Origin: Microbacterium endophyticum
GTDB taxonomy: Bacteria > Actinomycetota > Actinomycetes > Actinomycetales > Microbacteriaceae
Reading direction: 5' to 3'
Assembly: GCF_011047135.1 (NCBI RefSeq)
Contig: NZ_CP049255.1
Location: 1,488,001 to 1,552,000 of the forward strand
DNA length: 64,000 bases
Both the position numbers and the translations under genes were made by a program. Positions 1 to 9,121 of the stretch are shown in pieces (within the stretch, counting starts at the first letter, position 1; each line of letters opens with the position of its first letter). The notes beneath the pieces are model-generated. The model searched no databases and was not told the DNA's origin. It was given only the letters and a program-made list of their open reading frames with translations.

Positions 1-891
1 GATCCGCGCGCTGCATCCCTCAGGCGCGGGCGGTCCGGGATCGTCGGGGTTGTTTTCGAGGGCCATTTGGGAGGTGCGTTCCTCGACCCTGTAACGCGCG
101 CCATGATGGATGGCCTCGCCGACGCGGTTGCCCCGCAAGGGGCAGGACTTCTGCTCCTGCGGGATGACGTTGAAAGCGGAGCGACGCTGACGACAGCGCC
201 GATCGATGCTGCGGTATTGATCGGCTGCAGTGCCCGTATGCGTGCCTCATTGGAGATCGTGCTGTCTCGCGGAATACCAGTCGTCGTGATTGAAGGAGAC
301 GCTGGCGCCGGCGTTCCAGCCGTCATGCTCGATAACTCTTTTGCGCAGCGGGTCGTCGCGGAGCACCTCAAAAAGCTCGGACACAGTCGGGTCGCGCTCG
401 TCACCCTTCCGACCGATGTGCTCGGCGAGCGAGGTTGGGTCGATCACCGGCGGGAAGCGACCATCACCGTCGACGTGATGCGCGATCGCCTCGAGGGCGC
501 GCGCCAGGTATTTCCTGACGCTCCCGCACTCTCTGCCCGTAGGAGCTCGATAGACGAGGGTGTCATCGCAGGAAGAGTAATCTTCGCCTCGGCTGAACGC
601 CCTACAGCGGTTGTGGCGCAAAGTGACTTGCTCGCAGCAGGCGTCATCCGCGCGGCTGAGGAAGCGGGGCTCCGTGTGCCGGCTGATGTGAGCGTCACCG
701 GATTCGACGGAGTCGATGTCGATGGACTCGCGCCGTATCGGCTCACCACAATGTCGCAGCCGGCGTCCGAAAAAGGGCGCGCCGCTGGACGTGCTGTCAC
801 GGCCATGTTGGACGGCGAGAAAACCCGGACAATTGAGTTCACTTGTGTATTCCGTGAAGGGAACACAACGGGAGCCCCGGCAAGATCTTGA
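1..891 (+). CDS. LacI-family transcriptional regulator, 5'-truncated by window edge
   Basis: The frame is open from the first base, so the gene starts upstream; 296 codons are visible. The first residues (ASLRRGRSGIVGVVFEG) fit the stretch just after the hinge helix of LacI-type repressors, and the C-terminal part has the family pattern VSVTGFDGVDVDGLAPY followed by a TTMSQP-like segment. What remains is therefore the periplasmic-binding-protein-like effector domain; the helix-turn-helix lies outside the window. LacI regulators normally bind a sugar or nucleoside and repress nearby uptake or catabolic genes. The next gene (mrpA) starts 83 bases later in the same direction but is an unlikely target, so the regulon is probably to the left. 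A TTG at 67 would give a shorter frame, but the upstream homology argues against it as the true start. Confidence 0.85.
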   Translation, partial: DPRAASLRRGRSGIVGVVFEGHLGGAFLDPVTRAMMDGLADAVAPQGAGLLLLRDDVESGATLTTAPIDAAVLIGCSARMRASLEIVLSRGIPVVVIEGDAGAGVPAVMLDNSFAQRVVAEHLKKLGHSRVALVTLPTDVLGERGWVDHRREATITVDVMRDRLEGARQVFPDAPALSARRSSIDEGVIAGRVIFASAERPTAVVAQSDLLAAGVIRAAEEAGLRVPADVSVTGFDGVDVDGLAPYRLTTMSQPASEKGRAAGRAVTAMLDGEKTRTIEFTCVFREGNTTGAPARS

Positions 892-974
892 ATTTGACCC
901 GTAGAATAGGGTTCGCACCCCGATCGCCCGAGACGCTATAGCTGCGCCAATACTGACGACTCCGAGGAGGACTC

Positions 975-3908
975 TTGCTTCTCCTCCTTTGTGCGTTCGC
1001 GATAATTCCGCTGCTTGTTCCGGCTGTCGTGGCGAGAATCGGAGCTCGCGCTTTCTATGTGACTGCTCTTTTGCCGCTCATCGCGTTCGGTGCGGCAATC
1101 GCACAAGCCCCACAGGTCCTCAACGGCAGTATTCCATTCGAGTCATACTCGTGGATCCCGAGCCTCGGCATCGAACTGTCGATGCGGATGGACCTGCTCA
1201 GTTGGATCATGACGCTCATCGTGACAGGCGTCGGAGCACTCGTGATGCTCTATTGCCGTTGGTATTTTCGCGGTAAGACGCAGGGCGTCGGCCAATTTGC
1301 TGCAGTCCTGCTCGCGTTCGCTGGCGCGATGTATGGCCTGGTGTTGACGGATGACATCGTCATGCTCGTCATGTTCTGGGAAATCACCAGCGTGTTGTCA
1401 TATCTGCTGATCGGCTTCTACAACATGCGTGGCGCTAGCCGCCGTGCCGCGCTGCAGGCACTTCTGGTCACGACGCTCGGTGGCCTCGTCATGCTGATCG
1501 GCGTCGTGCTCTTTGTCGTCGAAGCCGGAACATCGAGCCTTTCGCAGATACTCGCGGATGTCCCGACCGGCCCCGTGATCGATGCCGCGCTGGTATTGCT
1601 GCTCGTCGGTGCGCTTTCCAAGTCGGCGATCTTCCCATTCCACTTTTGGCTTCCGGGGGCCATGGCGGCACCGACACCCGTCAGCGCTTACCTCCACGCT
1701 GCGGCAATGGTGAAAGCCGGGATCTATCTCATCGCCAGGTTTGCCCCGATCTACGCTGATTCGGAACCCTGGCGGCCTATCGTCATCACGCTCGGCGTCT
1801 TCACGATGCTTCTCGGTGGCATCCAAGCGCTACGAGAGACCGACCTGAAGCGTCTACTCGCCTTCGGTACCGTCAGTCAGCTCGGTTTTCTCACCATCGT
1901 GCTCGGCTATGGAACGCGAGACACGGCGCTGGCGGGCGTGACGCTTCTCATTGCGCATGCCCTGTTCAAGTCGTCGCTCTTTCTTGTCGTCGGCATCATC
2001 GACCGGCAGCTCTCCACTCGAAATATCGATGACCTCAGTGGGCTCGGACGCCGCGCACCGCTTCTCGCCACCTGCGCGATTGTGGCGATCGCATCGATGG
2101 CCGGGGTCATTCCGACGATCGGCTTCGTCGGAAAAGAGGCGGCCCTATCGGCCCTGCTGAGCGAGGCTGAAGGTGGCTCGACCTGGGGCGTTATCGCGCT
2201 GTTCGGTGTCGTGGCAGGGTCGGTCCTCACCGCGGCTTACGGCATCCGATTTGTGTGGGGCGCGTTCTGGGCGAAGAAAGATGTCGCTGGTCACGCGAAG
2301 AGTGCTACTGAATGGCCAAAGCCGCCCATGGGCTTCATGGCAGCGCCCGCTATTCTTGGCGCGCTCACGATCGCCGGCGGTCTTGCCTCGTCGGTAGTCG
2401 GCACAGCCTTGGAGAAGTACGCCGATACCGCACCACTCGCATCCGAGGGAGTCGCCGCTCCTGACCATACGTACCACTTGGCTCTTTGGCATGGTCTCGA
2501 GCCGGCTCTCGGGATATCGCTCGGAACTCTATTACTCGGGACAGCTGTCTTTGTGTTCGCGCGAAAGCTCCGGTGGGAACACCGCCGGCGCATACTGCCC
2601 TTCACCGCGGGCGGGGTATACAACTCGACTCTTCGAGTGATCGCGCGTATTGCCGTAGTGACTACGAGCTCGACACAGCGGGGGTCTTTGCCGGTATACG
2701 TCGGCACGATCTTCCTCGTCTTCGTGGTTGCCGAAGGGACTGCGCTGCTCTCGAGCGCGGAATGGCAGGCGGATCTCGCACTGTGGCAGTCGCCAGCTCA
2801 AATCGTTGTGGCACCGATCATGATCATCGCCGGCATCATCGCGGTGCGGGCGCGGAAGCGTTACACGGGAGTCGTTCTTGTTTCGGTAACCGGCCTCGGA
2901 ATGGTCGTGCTGTTCGCGACGAGTGGCGCGCCCGACCTCGCGCTCACTCAAGTGCTCATCGAGACTGTCACCCTTGTCGCGTTTGCGCTGGTCTTGCGTC
3001 GGATCCCCGCACGGTTGGGTGACCACAATGCCTCAGTCTGGCCGTTCGCGAGAGCGGTCTTGGCCGGTGCGGTGGGGGTCACGATGGCATTTATCGCCAT
3101 TGTCGCGACCGCCGCAAGAGAAGCCACGCCGATTTCGGTGAGCTTTCCAGAGCTTGCATATGAGCTTGGACACGGACGAAACGTCGTCAATGTTGCGCTC
3201 GTCGATCTGCGTGGGTGGGACACCATGGGAGAACTTTCGGTTCTCATCCTCGCGGCGACGGGTGTGGCTTCGCTCGTGTTCGTGACGCATCGCTCCGATA
3301 CTCTGACGCAGCTCACTCGTCCGCTGCAGCACGTGCGCGACGGCAGGCCGCTCGTTGAAACACCATCAGGCTCGAAGCCACAACAAACCGGCCCCATTCA
3401 GCAGCCCCGTACCTGGCTTCTGGGCGGGCAGCGGTTGCGCCCCGAGAATCGTTCGATTGTTCTTGAGGTAATTGTTCGGGTGCTCTTCCACACGATCATT
3501 CTCGTTTCGCTGTACTTGCTGTTCGCGGGACACAACCTTCCCGGTGGGGGCTTTGCGGGCGGACTCGTCGCGGGAATGGCTCTCGTTATGCGATACGTCG
3601 CGGGCGGTAGGTACGAACTCGGCGTGGCCGCACCGACCGATGCTGGGCGCCTTCTTGGAATTGGAATGACGCTTGCCCTCGCTTGCGCGATCGTGCCGAT
3701 GTTCTTCGGAAGTGATCCGCTCACGAGCATGGTGTTCGAGGCAGAGGTTCCGTTGCTCGGACACATCGAGTTCGTGAGTTCGACGATCTTCGATATCGGC
3801 GTCTATCTCGTCGTCATCGGCCTCGTGCTCGATGTGCTGCGGAGCCTTGGCGCAGAAGTCGATCGCCAGACGCAGCAGAGTCGGATGCGGGGTGTGACCA
3901 CCTCATGA
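975..3908 (+). CDS. mrpA: Mrp Na+/H+ antiporter subunit A, fused to subunit B domain
   Basis: A 977-residue polytopic membrane protein, the largest subunit of the multi-subunit monovalent cation/proton antiporter related to complex I NuoL. Residues 1 to about 780 hold the NuoL/ND5-like proton channel; visible motifs include MFWEITSVLSYLLIGFY (the conserved membrane Glu) and FPFHFWLPGAMAAPTPVS. After a hydrophilic linker near residues 795-820, the last 150 residues (GHNLPGGGFAGGLVAGMAL) are an MrpB/MnhB domain, so no separate mrpB is needed. The TTG start at 975 is chosen because a strong Shine-Dalgarno (GAGGAGG, 964-970) precedes it at proper spacing. First gene of a six-gene overlapping operon for pH and sodium homeostasis. 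Confidence 0.95.
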   Translation: MLLLLCAFAIIPLLVPAVVARIGARAFYVTALLPLIAFGAAIAQAPQVLNGSIPFESYSWIPSLGIELSMRMDLLSWIMTLIVTGVGALVMLYCRWYFRGKTQGVGQFAAVLLAFAGAMYGLVLTDDIVMLVMFWEITSVLSYLLIGFYNMRGASRRAALQALLVTTLGGLVMLIGVVLFVVEAGTSSLSQILADVPTGPVIDAALVLLLVGALSKSAIFPFHFWLPGAMAAPTPVSAYLHAAAMVKAGIYLIARFAPIYADSEPWRPIVITLGVFTMLLGGIQALRETDLKRLLAFGTVSQLGFLTIVLGYGTRDTALAGVTLLIAHALFKSSLFLVVGIIDRQLSTRNIDDLSGLGRRAPLLATCAIVAIASMAGVIPTIGFVGKEAALSALLSEAEGGSTWGVIALFGVVAGSVLTAAYGIRFVWGAFWAKKDVAGHAKSATEWPKPPMGFMAAPAILGALTIAGGLASSVVGTALEKYADTAPLASEGVAAPDHTYHLALWHGLEPALGISLGTLLLGTAVFVFARKLRWEHRRRILPFTAGGVYNSTLRVIARIAVVTTSSTQRGSLPVYVGTIFLVFVVAEGTALLSSAEWQADLALWQSPAQIVVAPIMIIAGIIAVRARKRYTGVVLVSVTGLGMVVLFATSGAPDLALTQVLIETVTLVAFALVLRRIPARLGDHNASVWPFARAVLAGAVGVTMAFIAIVATAAREATPISVSFPELAYELGHGRNVVNVALVDLRGWDTMGELSVLILAATGVASLVFVTHRSDTLTQLTRPLQHVRDGRPLVETPSGSKPQQTGPIQQPRTWLLGGQRLRPENRSIVLEVIVRVLFHTIILVSLYLLFAGHNLPGGGFAGGLVAGMALVMRYVAGGRYELGVAAPTDAGRLLGIGMTLALACAIVPMFFGSDPLTSMVFEAEVPLLGHIEFVSSTIFDIGVYLVVIGLVLDVLRSLGAEVDRQTQQSRMRGVTTS

Positions 3909-4435
3909 CAGTTTCTCTGACTCTTATCATCGTGATGGCAGTGCTGTTCGCGTGCGGCGTCTACGCGATGCTCGAACGCAGTCTTACCCGTGTTCTCATT
4001 GGCTTCTTGCTGCTCGGTAATGCGGCCAATCTCTTGTTGCTCATTGTGATCGGGGACCCCGGGGTGGCACCGTTTTACGGCTCCGGGGACTCGGAGAGCT
4101 TTAGCGACCCGCTCCCTCAAGCGCTCATGCTGACGGCAATCGTGATCACGTTCGCGGTCTCTGCGTTCCTCCTGGCCCTCATTTATCGTTCCTGGCAGCT
4201 CGGTCAGGCCGACACAGTCGAGGATGACGCGGAAGACCTCGCATTGCGTGAGCGCAGTGCCGAGACCGAAGAGACACTCGACGATGAATCTGAGGAGCAA
4301 GACACCGAAGCGGTCACTGACTTCGTCGGTGACGCAGCATCGCCCCTGACTGTGCTCAACAGCACCGATTTCTCGGGTCTGCGCGATGACGCCCCCACCG
4401 ACAAGGGCTACGAACGACCGGAGGGAGATCGATGA
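3905..4435 (+). CDS. mrpC: Mrp Na+/H+ antiporter subunit C with acidic tail
   Basis: A 176-residue NuoK-like subunit overlapping mrpA by 4 bases (ATGA). Three membrane segments lie in residues 1-95; the family core (LIGFLLLGNAANLLLL and DPLPQALMLTAIVITFA) is intact. Subunit C is usually about 110-120 residues; here a roughly 75-residue, strongly acidic, Ser/Thr-rich C-terminal extension (residues ~100-176, with stretches such as DDAEDLALRERSAETEETL) follows the last helix and should face the cytoplasm. Such tails occur in other actinobacteria, but I know no assigned role. Translationally coupled to neighbours on both sides. Confidence 0.93.
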   Translation: MTVSLTLIIVMAVLFACGVYAMLERSLTRVLIGFLLLGNAANLLLLIVIGDPGVAPFYGSGDSESFSDPLPQALMLTAIVITFAVSAFLLALIYRSWQLGQADTVEDDAEDLALRERSAETEETLDDESEEQDTEAVTDFVGDAASPLTVLNSTDFSGLRDDAPTDKGYERPEGDR

Positions 4436-5994
4436 GCGCTCTCGTCCCTCTCCTCGTGACTCTGCCGCTGCTGGGCGCAGCCATGGCATTGATTGCCGGG
4501 CGGCACCGCCGCGCGCAGGTGACGATCTCGGTCATAACGTTGACAGTCACGTTCGTGATCTCGGGCATTTTGCTTGTGGCAGTGGATGCCGGCACGCCCA
4601 TCGCCGTATCAGTGGGCGGATGGCCAATCCCGTTTGGAATCGTGCTGTACGTCGACCGGCTTTCTGCTCTTCTCGTGCTCGTTTCGAGCGTTGTGCTCCT
4701 CGCCGTCCTCTTGTTCTCCGTTGGGCAGGGTGCAGCAGACGGCGATGACGAGACGCCCGTCTCGATCTTCCACCCCTCGTACCTGATTCTCGCCGCCGGT
4801 ATTTTCAACGCGTTCATTGCCGGGGACCTCTTCAACCTTTACGTCGGGTTCGAGATCCTGCTCGTGGCATCCTTCGTGTTGATTACCCTCGGAAGCACCG
4901 AGTCACGCATCCGTACTGGCGCTGTCTACATCGTCGTCTCGCTCGTCTCGTCGATCCTGTTCCTCGCTGCCATCGCGATGATTTACGGCGCGCTGGGCAC
5001 TGTCAACATGGCGCAGATTTCCGAGCGTATGACGGAGTTGCCGCAAGATCTGCAACTCGTTCTGCACCTCATGTTGCTCCTGGCTTTCGCGATCAAAGCC
5101 GCGGTCTTTCCGCTTTCGTTCTGGCTCCCGGACTCTTACCCGACGGCACCAGCTCCCGTAACGGCGGTATTCGCTGGCCTTTTGACGAAGGTCGGTGTCT
5201 ACGCGCTCATCCGCACTGAGACACAGCTGTTCTCCGACAACAGCGTCAACGACCTTCTGATGATCGTTGCGCTCGCGACCATGATCGTGGGGGTCCTGGG
5301 TGCGCTGGCGCAGGCGGAGCTCAAGCGCATCCTTTCGTTCACGCTCGTGAGCCACATCGGCTATATGGTCTTCGGCCTCGCGATAGCGACCCCTGCAGCG
5401 ATCGGCGCCACGATTTACTACATGGTGCACCACATCATCGTGCAGACCACGCTGTTTTTGGCGGTCGGCCTCGTCGAGCGACGTGCGGGCAGCACCTCGA
5501 TATTGAAGGTCAAGGGTTTGATGCGTGCGGCACCGGTGATTGCTGTGCTGTATTTCATCCCCGCCGTGAACCTCGGCGGCTTGCCACCGTTCTCAGGGTT
5601 CATCGGCAAGTACGCGCTGTTCGACGCCGCAGCAGCGGTCGGTACCCCGCTCATGATGGTGCTGATCGTGGCGGGAATCGTCACTTCACTTCTCACGCTT
5701 TACGCGCTGATGCGCGCGTGGAACCTCTCGTTCTGGCGTGAAAAGAGCGATGCGCCCGAAGAGGCAGAGGTCGAGGCGCGGATCTCCTATCTCGGTGATG
5801 CGCCCGAGGCGACAGTTCAGACCGAGCGCCGTTCGATTCCGCGGATCATGACAGCCGCAACGACCGGGATGGTGGCGATCACCGTGGCGCTCACGATATT
5901 TGCCGGCCCGCTGTACGAAGTGTGCGAACGCATTGGTGCCGCGCTGCTCGAACCGGTGCACATCGTGCAGGTCGACCAGGAGACGCGATCATGA
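4432..5994 (+). CDS. mrpD: Mrp Na+/H+ antiporter subunit D
   Basis: A 520-residue NuoM/N-like antiporter subunit, overlapping mrpC by 4 bases. Proton-channel motifs are clear: YVGFEILLVASFVLI with the membrane glutamate, FPLSFWLPDSYPTAPAPVT with the downstream LLTKVGVYAL lysine segment, and AQAELKRILSFTLVSHIGYM. About 14 transmembrane helices are expected from the hydrophobicity, the usual number. A hydrophilic loop (residues ~440-470) precedes the last helix. With MrpA it forms the ion-translocating core of the complex. Confidence 0.95.
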   Translation: MSALVPLLVTLPLLGAAMALIAGRHRRAQVTISVITLTVTFVISGILLVAVDAGTPIAVSVGGWPIPFGIVLYVDRLSALLVLVSSVVLLAVLLFSVGQGAADGDDETPVSIFHPSYLILAAGIFNAFIAGDLFNLYVGFEILLVASFVLITLGSTESRIRTGAVYIVVSLVSSILFLAAIAMIYGALGTVNMAQISERMTELPQDLQLVLHLMLLLAFAIKAAVFPLSFWLPDSYPTAPAPVTAVFAGLLTKVGVYALIRTETQLFSDNSVNDLLMIVALATMIVGVLGALAQAELKRILSFTLVSHIGYMVFGLAIATPAAIGATIYYMVHHIIVQTTLFLAVGLVERRAGSTSILKVKGLMRAAPVIAVLYFIPAVNLGGLPPFSGFIGKYALFDAAAAVGTPLMMVLIVAGIVTSLLTLYALMRAWNLSFWREKSDAPEEAEVEARISYLGDAPEATVQTERRSIPRIMTAATTGMVAITVALTIFAGPLYEVCERIGAALLEPVHIVQVDQETRS

Positions 5995-6563
5995 CGACGA
6001 CTCCGAAACGGTTGGCACGGGTATGGCGACAGATGCCGTTCTTCGTGTGGCTCGTCGCGCTGTGGATGCTGCTGTGGGGACAGTTCACGCTTGTCGCTTT
6101 TCTCACGGGAGTGGCCGCTGCCATCTTTGTCACGCGAGTATTTCGGCTGCCGCCGGTCGAGCTTTCGGGACGTATCAATGCCTGGTATGGGCTTATTTTC
6201 GTCCTGACGTTCGCCGTCGAAGTTGTGCGCGGTTCGATCGTCGTCGCGCTGCAGGTCTTCGACTTTCGTAGGCAACCCGGTGCGGCAATCATCGCGGTGC
6301 CGCTCGTCATCGATGACGACCTGATCATGACTCACACGGCTGTCACGGCATCACTCGTTCCCGGTTCGCTCCTCGTGGACGTCGATCGTGATCGACGGAT
6401 CTTGTACGTGCACGTGGTCGGAGTGGACACGATCGCAGATATCGATGCGCAGCGCCGTCACGTGCAGCTCTGGGAGCGCCGCATCGTGCGCGCCGTGGGT
6501 TCTCGAAAGCAAGTGGAACAGATGCGTACACACACTGCGGCAGCGCCCGGGGGTTCAGTATGA
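5991..6563 (+). CDS. mrpE: Mrp Na+/H+ antiporter subunit E
   Basis: A 190-residue protein. The ATG at 5991 is chosen because it overlaps the mrpD stop as ATGA, as at the other junctions of this operon; a longer frame from 5922 would overlap mrpD extensively. Two N-terminal hydrophobic helices (WLVALWMLLWGQFTLVAFL) are followed by the MrpE domain with GRINAWYGLIFVLTFAVEVV and the family segment LVPGSLLVDVDRDRRILYVH. MrpE is needed for assembly of the complex, with no complex I homologue. Confidence 0.93.
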   Translation: MTTTPKRLARVWRQMPFFVWLVALWMLLWGQFTLVAFLTGVAAAIFVTRVFRLPPVELSGRINAWYGLIFVLTFAVEVVRGSIVVALQVFDFRRQPGAAIIAVPLVIDDDLIMTHTAVTASLVPGSLLVDVDRDRRILYVHVVGVDTIADIDAQRRHVQLWERRIVRAVGSRKQVEQMRTHTAAAPGGSV

Positions 6564-6823
6564 ACGTCATGCTCTTGCTCATCTGTATCGTGTTCGCGGC
6601 GGCGGCTCTCATCACGATGTGGCGAATCGTGCGGGGTCCATCGATCCTCGACCGTGCAGTGGCATCCGACGTTCTCTTGACCGAAGTGATGTGCGTGCTC
6701 GCAGCCGACATGGCCATTAACCATCACACTCGCACGCTGCCGGTCCTGCTGATTATCGCTGCGGTGGGCGTGTTCGGCTCTATTTCGATTGCTCGTTTCG
6801 TCGCGAGGAAGGACAACCGATAG
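6560..6823 (+). CDS. mrpF: Mrp Na+/H+ antiporter subunit F
   Basis: An 87-residue, three-helix membrane subunit overlapping mrpE by 4 bases. The family signature is visible: RIVRGPSILDRAVASDVLL, then a hydrophobic helix LPVLLIIAAVGVFGSISIARF. Length matches the usual 80-95 residues. Acts as a small membrane subunit of the antiporter. Confidence 0.93.
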   Translation: MNVMLLLICIVFAAAALITMWRIVRGPSILDRAVASDVLLTEVMCVLAADMAINHHTRTLPVLLIIAAVGVFGSISIARFVARKDNR

Positions 6824-7188
6824 TGCCTGCTCTTGATGCGTGGCTCGACGGAATTTCGATGGTGCTCATTCTCGTCGGCGCGCTGTTGTGCCTGAGTGCA
6901 GCGATCGGCGTCGTGCGCTTCCGAGACGTCGCGTCACGGTTGCATGCGGCGACCAAACCTCAGGTCCTGGGCCTCGTGCTCGTCTGCCTCGCGGTCGCGC
7001 TTTCACAGCGGTCCTGGCCGGTCGTTGCGTTTCTCGTTCCGGTGATCATGATGCAACTTGCCACGGCGCCGCTTTCAGCGCACATGGTCGGGCGGCAGGC
7101 CTACCGCAATGGCGCAATCCCGGAAGCGGATCTCGTCGTCGACGAGCTGCGCGATTCGGCGATCGTGGACGATTCTCCACCGAACTGA
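6823..7188 (+). CDS. mrpG: Mrp Na+/H+ antiporter subunit G
   Basis: A 121-residue subunit starting at GTG 6823, whose G is also the last base of the mrpF TAG stop. Conserved features are AIGVVRFRDVASRLHAATKPQVLG and three hydrophobic helices; the C-terminus (EADLVVDELRDS) is hydrophilic. Last gene of the mrp operon; it converges on the oppositely oriented FAD oxidoreductase with only three bases between stop codons, so no independent terminator fits between them. Confidence 0.93.
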   Translation: MPALDAWLDGISMVLILVGALLCLSAAIGVVRFRDVASRLHAATKPQVLGLVLVCLAVALSQRSWPVVAFLVPVIMMQLATAPLSAHMVGRQAYRNGAIPEADLVVDELRDSAIVDDSPPN

Positions 7189-7191
7189 CGT

Positions 7192-8664
7192 CTACTTCTC
7201 GCGCGGCAGCAAATCAGGGGAACCGAGTTGTGCGTGCGTGCGAAGTGCGCTCTGAGCCGCATACCACCCAGACAGCCCGTGAACTCCGGGCCCCGGCGCG
7301 GTTGATGCTCCGCACAGGTATACGCCGTCAAGTGGAGTTCGCCACGGGTCGCGCGCGAGTCGAGGCCGAGCTATCAGCTGAGAAAGAGTCGGGGCGCCCG
7401 CGCCAATGTCGCCCCCGATGAGATTGGGATTGCTGGCTTCTACCTGGGCGGCGCTGAGGCTTGCCGCGTCGATGATGACGTCACGAAAGCCCGGCGCGAA
7501 GCGCTCGATCGCGGTGACGACAGCCTCGCGGCGATCCAGGGTCGATCCGGCGGGAACGTGCGTGTACGCCCACAGGGTCGCAGCACCGGCGGGTGCTCGT
7601 GTGGAATCGAGCACGGAGGGTTGCGACACCAAAACATAGGGGGATGCCGGGTGCCCACCTCGTGCAACAGCATCTTCTGCGCGCGCAATCTGTGCGCGTG
7701 TTCCGCCAAGGTGGAGGGTAGGGGCGTTTCGAAGCACGGGATCTGTCCACGGAACCGGCGCACGCAGGGCGAAATCTACTTTGGCGACACCGTTGCCGTA
7801 GCGGAAGCGTGCGAGCGAGCGACGGTACGCCGGCGGCATCCGATCTCCTGCGAGAGCCACGAATGCGCGGGGCGTGACGTCGAGGATCGTGATTTCGGAT
7901 GCCGGAAGGTCATCGAGCGAGTGAACGTCAACGCCCGTGATCACGGTGCCGCCGTGCGCCTCGAGATCTGCGACGAGAGCGTCGATGATCGCCTGACTGC
8001 CGCCTACCGGTACCGGCCACCCACCAGCATGGGCGTGGGTGGTCAGAGCGAGACCTGCCGCAGCGCTGGCGAGTGAGGGTAACGGCAAAATGGTGTGCGC
8101 GGCCGCTCCTGAAAGGAGCGCTCGGGCGTCTTCGTCGCGAAAGCCCGCATTCCACAAGTGTGTACCTTGCTGCAGTGAACGCAGGCCGAATTGCGCTGCA
8201 ACGCCGGGTGTCTCGGGAACCTGGAGCAGCGGAGACCCCGTGAACCGCGCAATCTCGAGTGCTTTCGCCACGAGAGGGGCGAGAAGCCGTCGGTATGCCC
8301 GGCCATCGCGGCCGAGTTGTGACGCAGTGTGGTCGAGACTGCGGTACGCAACGGCGCTTCGTCCCGCAACGATCGGGTGGGCAAAAGAAATGTCGGGGAC
8401 GCGGAGGTCGATGCGGGATGCGAGCCCGAACGCGCGGAAGAACGGTGATGCGAGAGCGAGGGGGTGAACCGCGGATCCGAGATCGTGTTGAAATCCCGGT
8501 TGAGTCAAGGGAAGCGTGCGTGCGGAGCCGCCGATCGTGTCGGCCTTTTCGTAGACCCGCACCGTGTAGCCGGCACGTGCGAGAGTGACAGCCGCGGCCA
8601 GTCCGTTCGGGCCCGAGCCGACGACATTCGCGTCAGTAGACGACGGCATCTGCATTCTCGACAT
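7192..8664 (-). CDS. NAD(P)/FAD-dependent oxidoreductase, phytoene-desaturase-like
   Basis: A 490-residue flavoprotein of the CrtI/phytoene dehydrogenase-like superfamily. The N-terminal dinucleotide-binding fingerprint is VVGSGPNGLAAAVTLARAG followed by the acidic YEKADTIGGSART turn; the C-terminal FAD-binding segment is DGVYLCGASTAPGPGVHGLSG. There is no crtB/crtE neighbour, so a carotenoid role is not supported; the family also contains many uncharacterised oxidoreductases. ATGs at 8664, 8655 and 8649 are all possible starts; each overlaps the end of the upstream HxlR gene, and none has a strong ribosome binding site. Cotranscription with the HxlR gene is likely. Confidence 0.82.
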   Translation of the reverse strand: MSRMQMPSSTDANVVGSGPNGLAAAVTLARAGYTVRVYEKADTIGGSARTLPLTQPGFQHDLGSAVHPLALASPFFRAFGLASRIDLRVPDISFAHPIVAGRSAVAYRSLDHTASQLGRDGRAYRRLLAPLVAKALEIARFTGSPLLQVPETPGVAAQFGLRSLQQGTHLWNAGFRDEDARALLSGAAAHTILPLPSLASAAAGLALTTHAHAGGWPVPVGGSQAIIDALVADLEAHGGTVITGVDVHSLDDLPASEITILDVTPRAFVALAGDRMPPAYRRSLARFRYGNGVAKVDFALRAPVPWTDPVLRNAPTLHLGGTRAQIARAEDAVARGGHPASPYVLVSQPSVLDSTRAPAGAATLWAYTHVPAGSTLDRREAVVTAIERFAPGFRDVIIDAASLSAAQVEASNPNLIGGDIGAGAPTLSQLIARPRLARDPWRTPLDGVYLCGASTAPGPGVHGLSGWYAAQSALRTHAQLGSPDLLPREK

Positions 8665-9022
8665 CGCCGACGATGTCGTCCGCGTTCGCGGAGATCCACT
8701 CGATGAGAGGAAGCATGCGTTCCATCAATTCGCGGCCGGTATCTGTCAGGCGGTACTCCACATGGGGCGGAACTGTGGCGAGCGCGGCACGTGCGACGAT
8801 TCCATCGGATGTCAGTGTGCGAAGCGTGGACGCGAGCATCTTCTCGCTGATGCCATCAACTTCGCGTCGCAGCTCGCTCCAGCGACGCGTGCCGTTCGAG
8901 AGTGCGCAGAGAACCAAGACACCCCATCGACTCATGACGTGGTCGAGAACCGTGCGCGTGGGGCACGCGACAGAAAAAGATCCTGGCCGAGACGCTTGAA
9001 TTTCCGCAAAACTGATGGACAC
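8633..9022 (-). CDS. HxlR-family winged-helix transcriptional regulator
   Basis: A 129-residue protein with the HxlR winged helix: N-terminal CPTRTVLDHVMSRWGVLVL (redox-relevant Cys near residue 20, then the LxxisgKWt-like helix), the recognition region RRWSELRREVDGISEKML, and the wing ending EYRLTDTGRELM. HxlR proteins often sense electrophiles or thiol stress and control a divergent oxidoreductase. Here the divergent neighbour is a QorB-like SDR, matching that arrangement. Start is GTG at 9022. The 3' end overlaps the downstream FAD oxidoreductase gene. Confidence 0.88.
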   Translation of the reverse strand: MSISFAEIQASRPGSFSVACPTRTVLDHVMSRWGVLVLCALSNGTRRWSELRREVDGISEKMLASTLRTLTSDGIVARAALATVPPHVEYRLTDTGRELMERMLPLIEWISANADDIVGDVENADAVVY

Positions 9023-9026
9023 GTGA

Positions 9027-9049
9027 GTACCTTACCAAAAGGTGGGTAC
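9027..9049. promoter_or_regulatory. candidate HxlR operator between divergent genes
   Basis: Imperfect inverted repeat in the 99-base divergent spacer: perfect outer arms GTACC and GGTAC separated by 13 bases, with one further complementary pair inside. It lies immediately upstream of the HxlR start codon and about 70 bases upstream of the SDR start. The GTAC-rich dyad resembles sites bound by HxlR-family proteins; the assignment is inference. Confidence 0.4.
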
Positions 9050-9121
9050 CCCCAGATCGGAATGTCTGATGCCTCGCGGATGCTGCACTCTCTGTACCGA
9101 TTTCCTCGGAAGGATTTTATT

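Noticed and set aside
7192..8664. Carotenoid phytoene desaturase
   Set aside because: Fold matches, but there are no carotenoid genes around and the regulator neighbour suggests another role.
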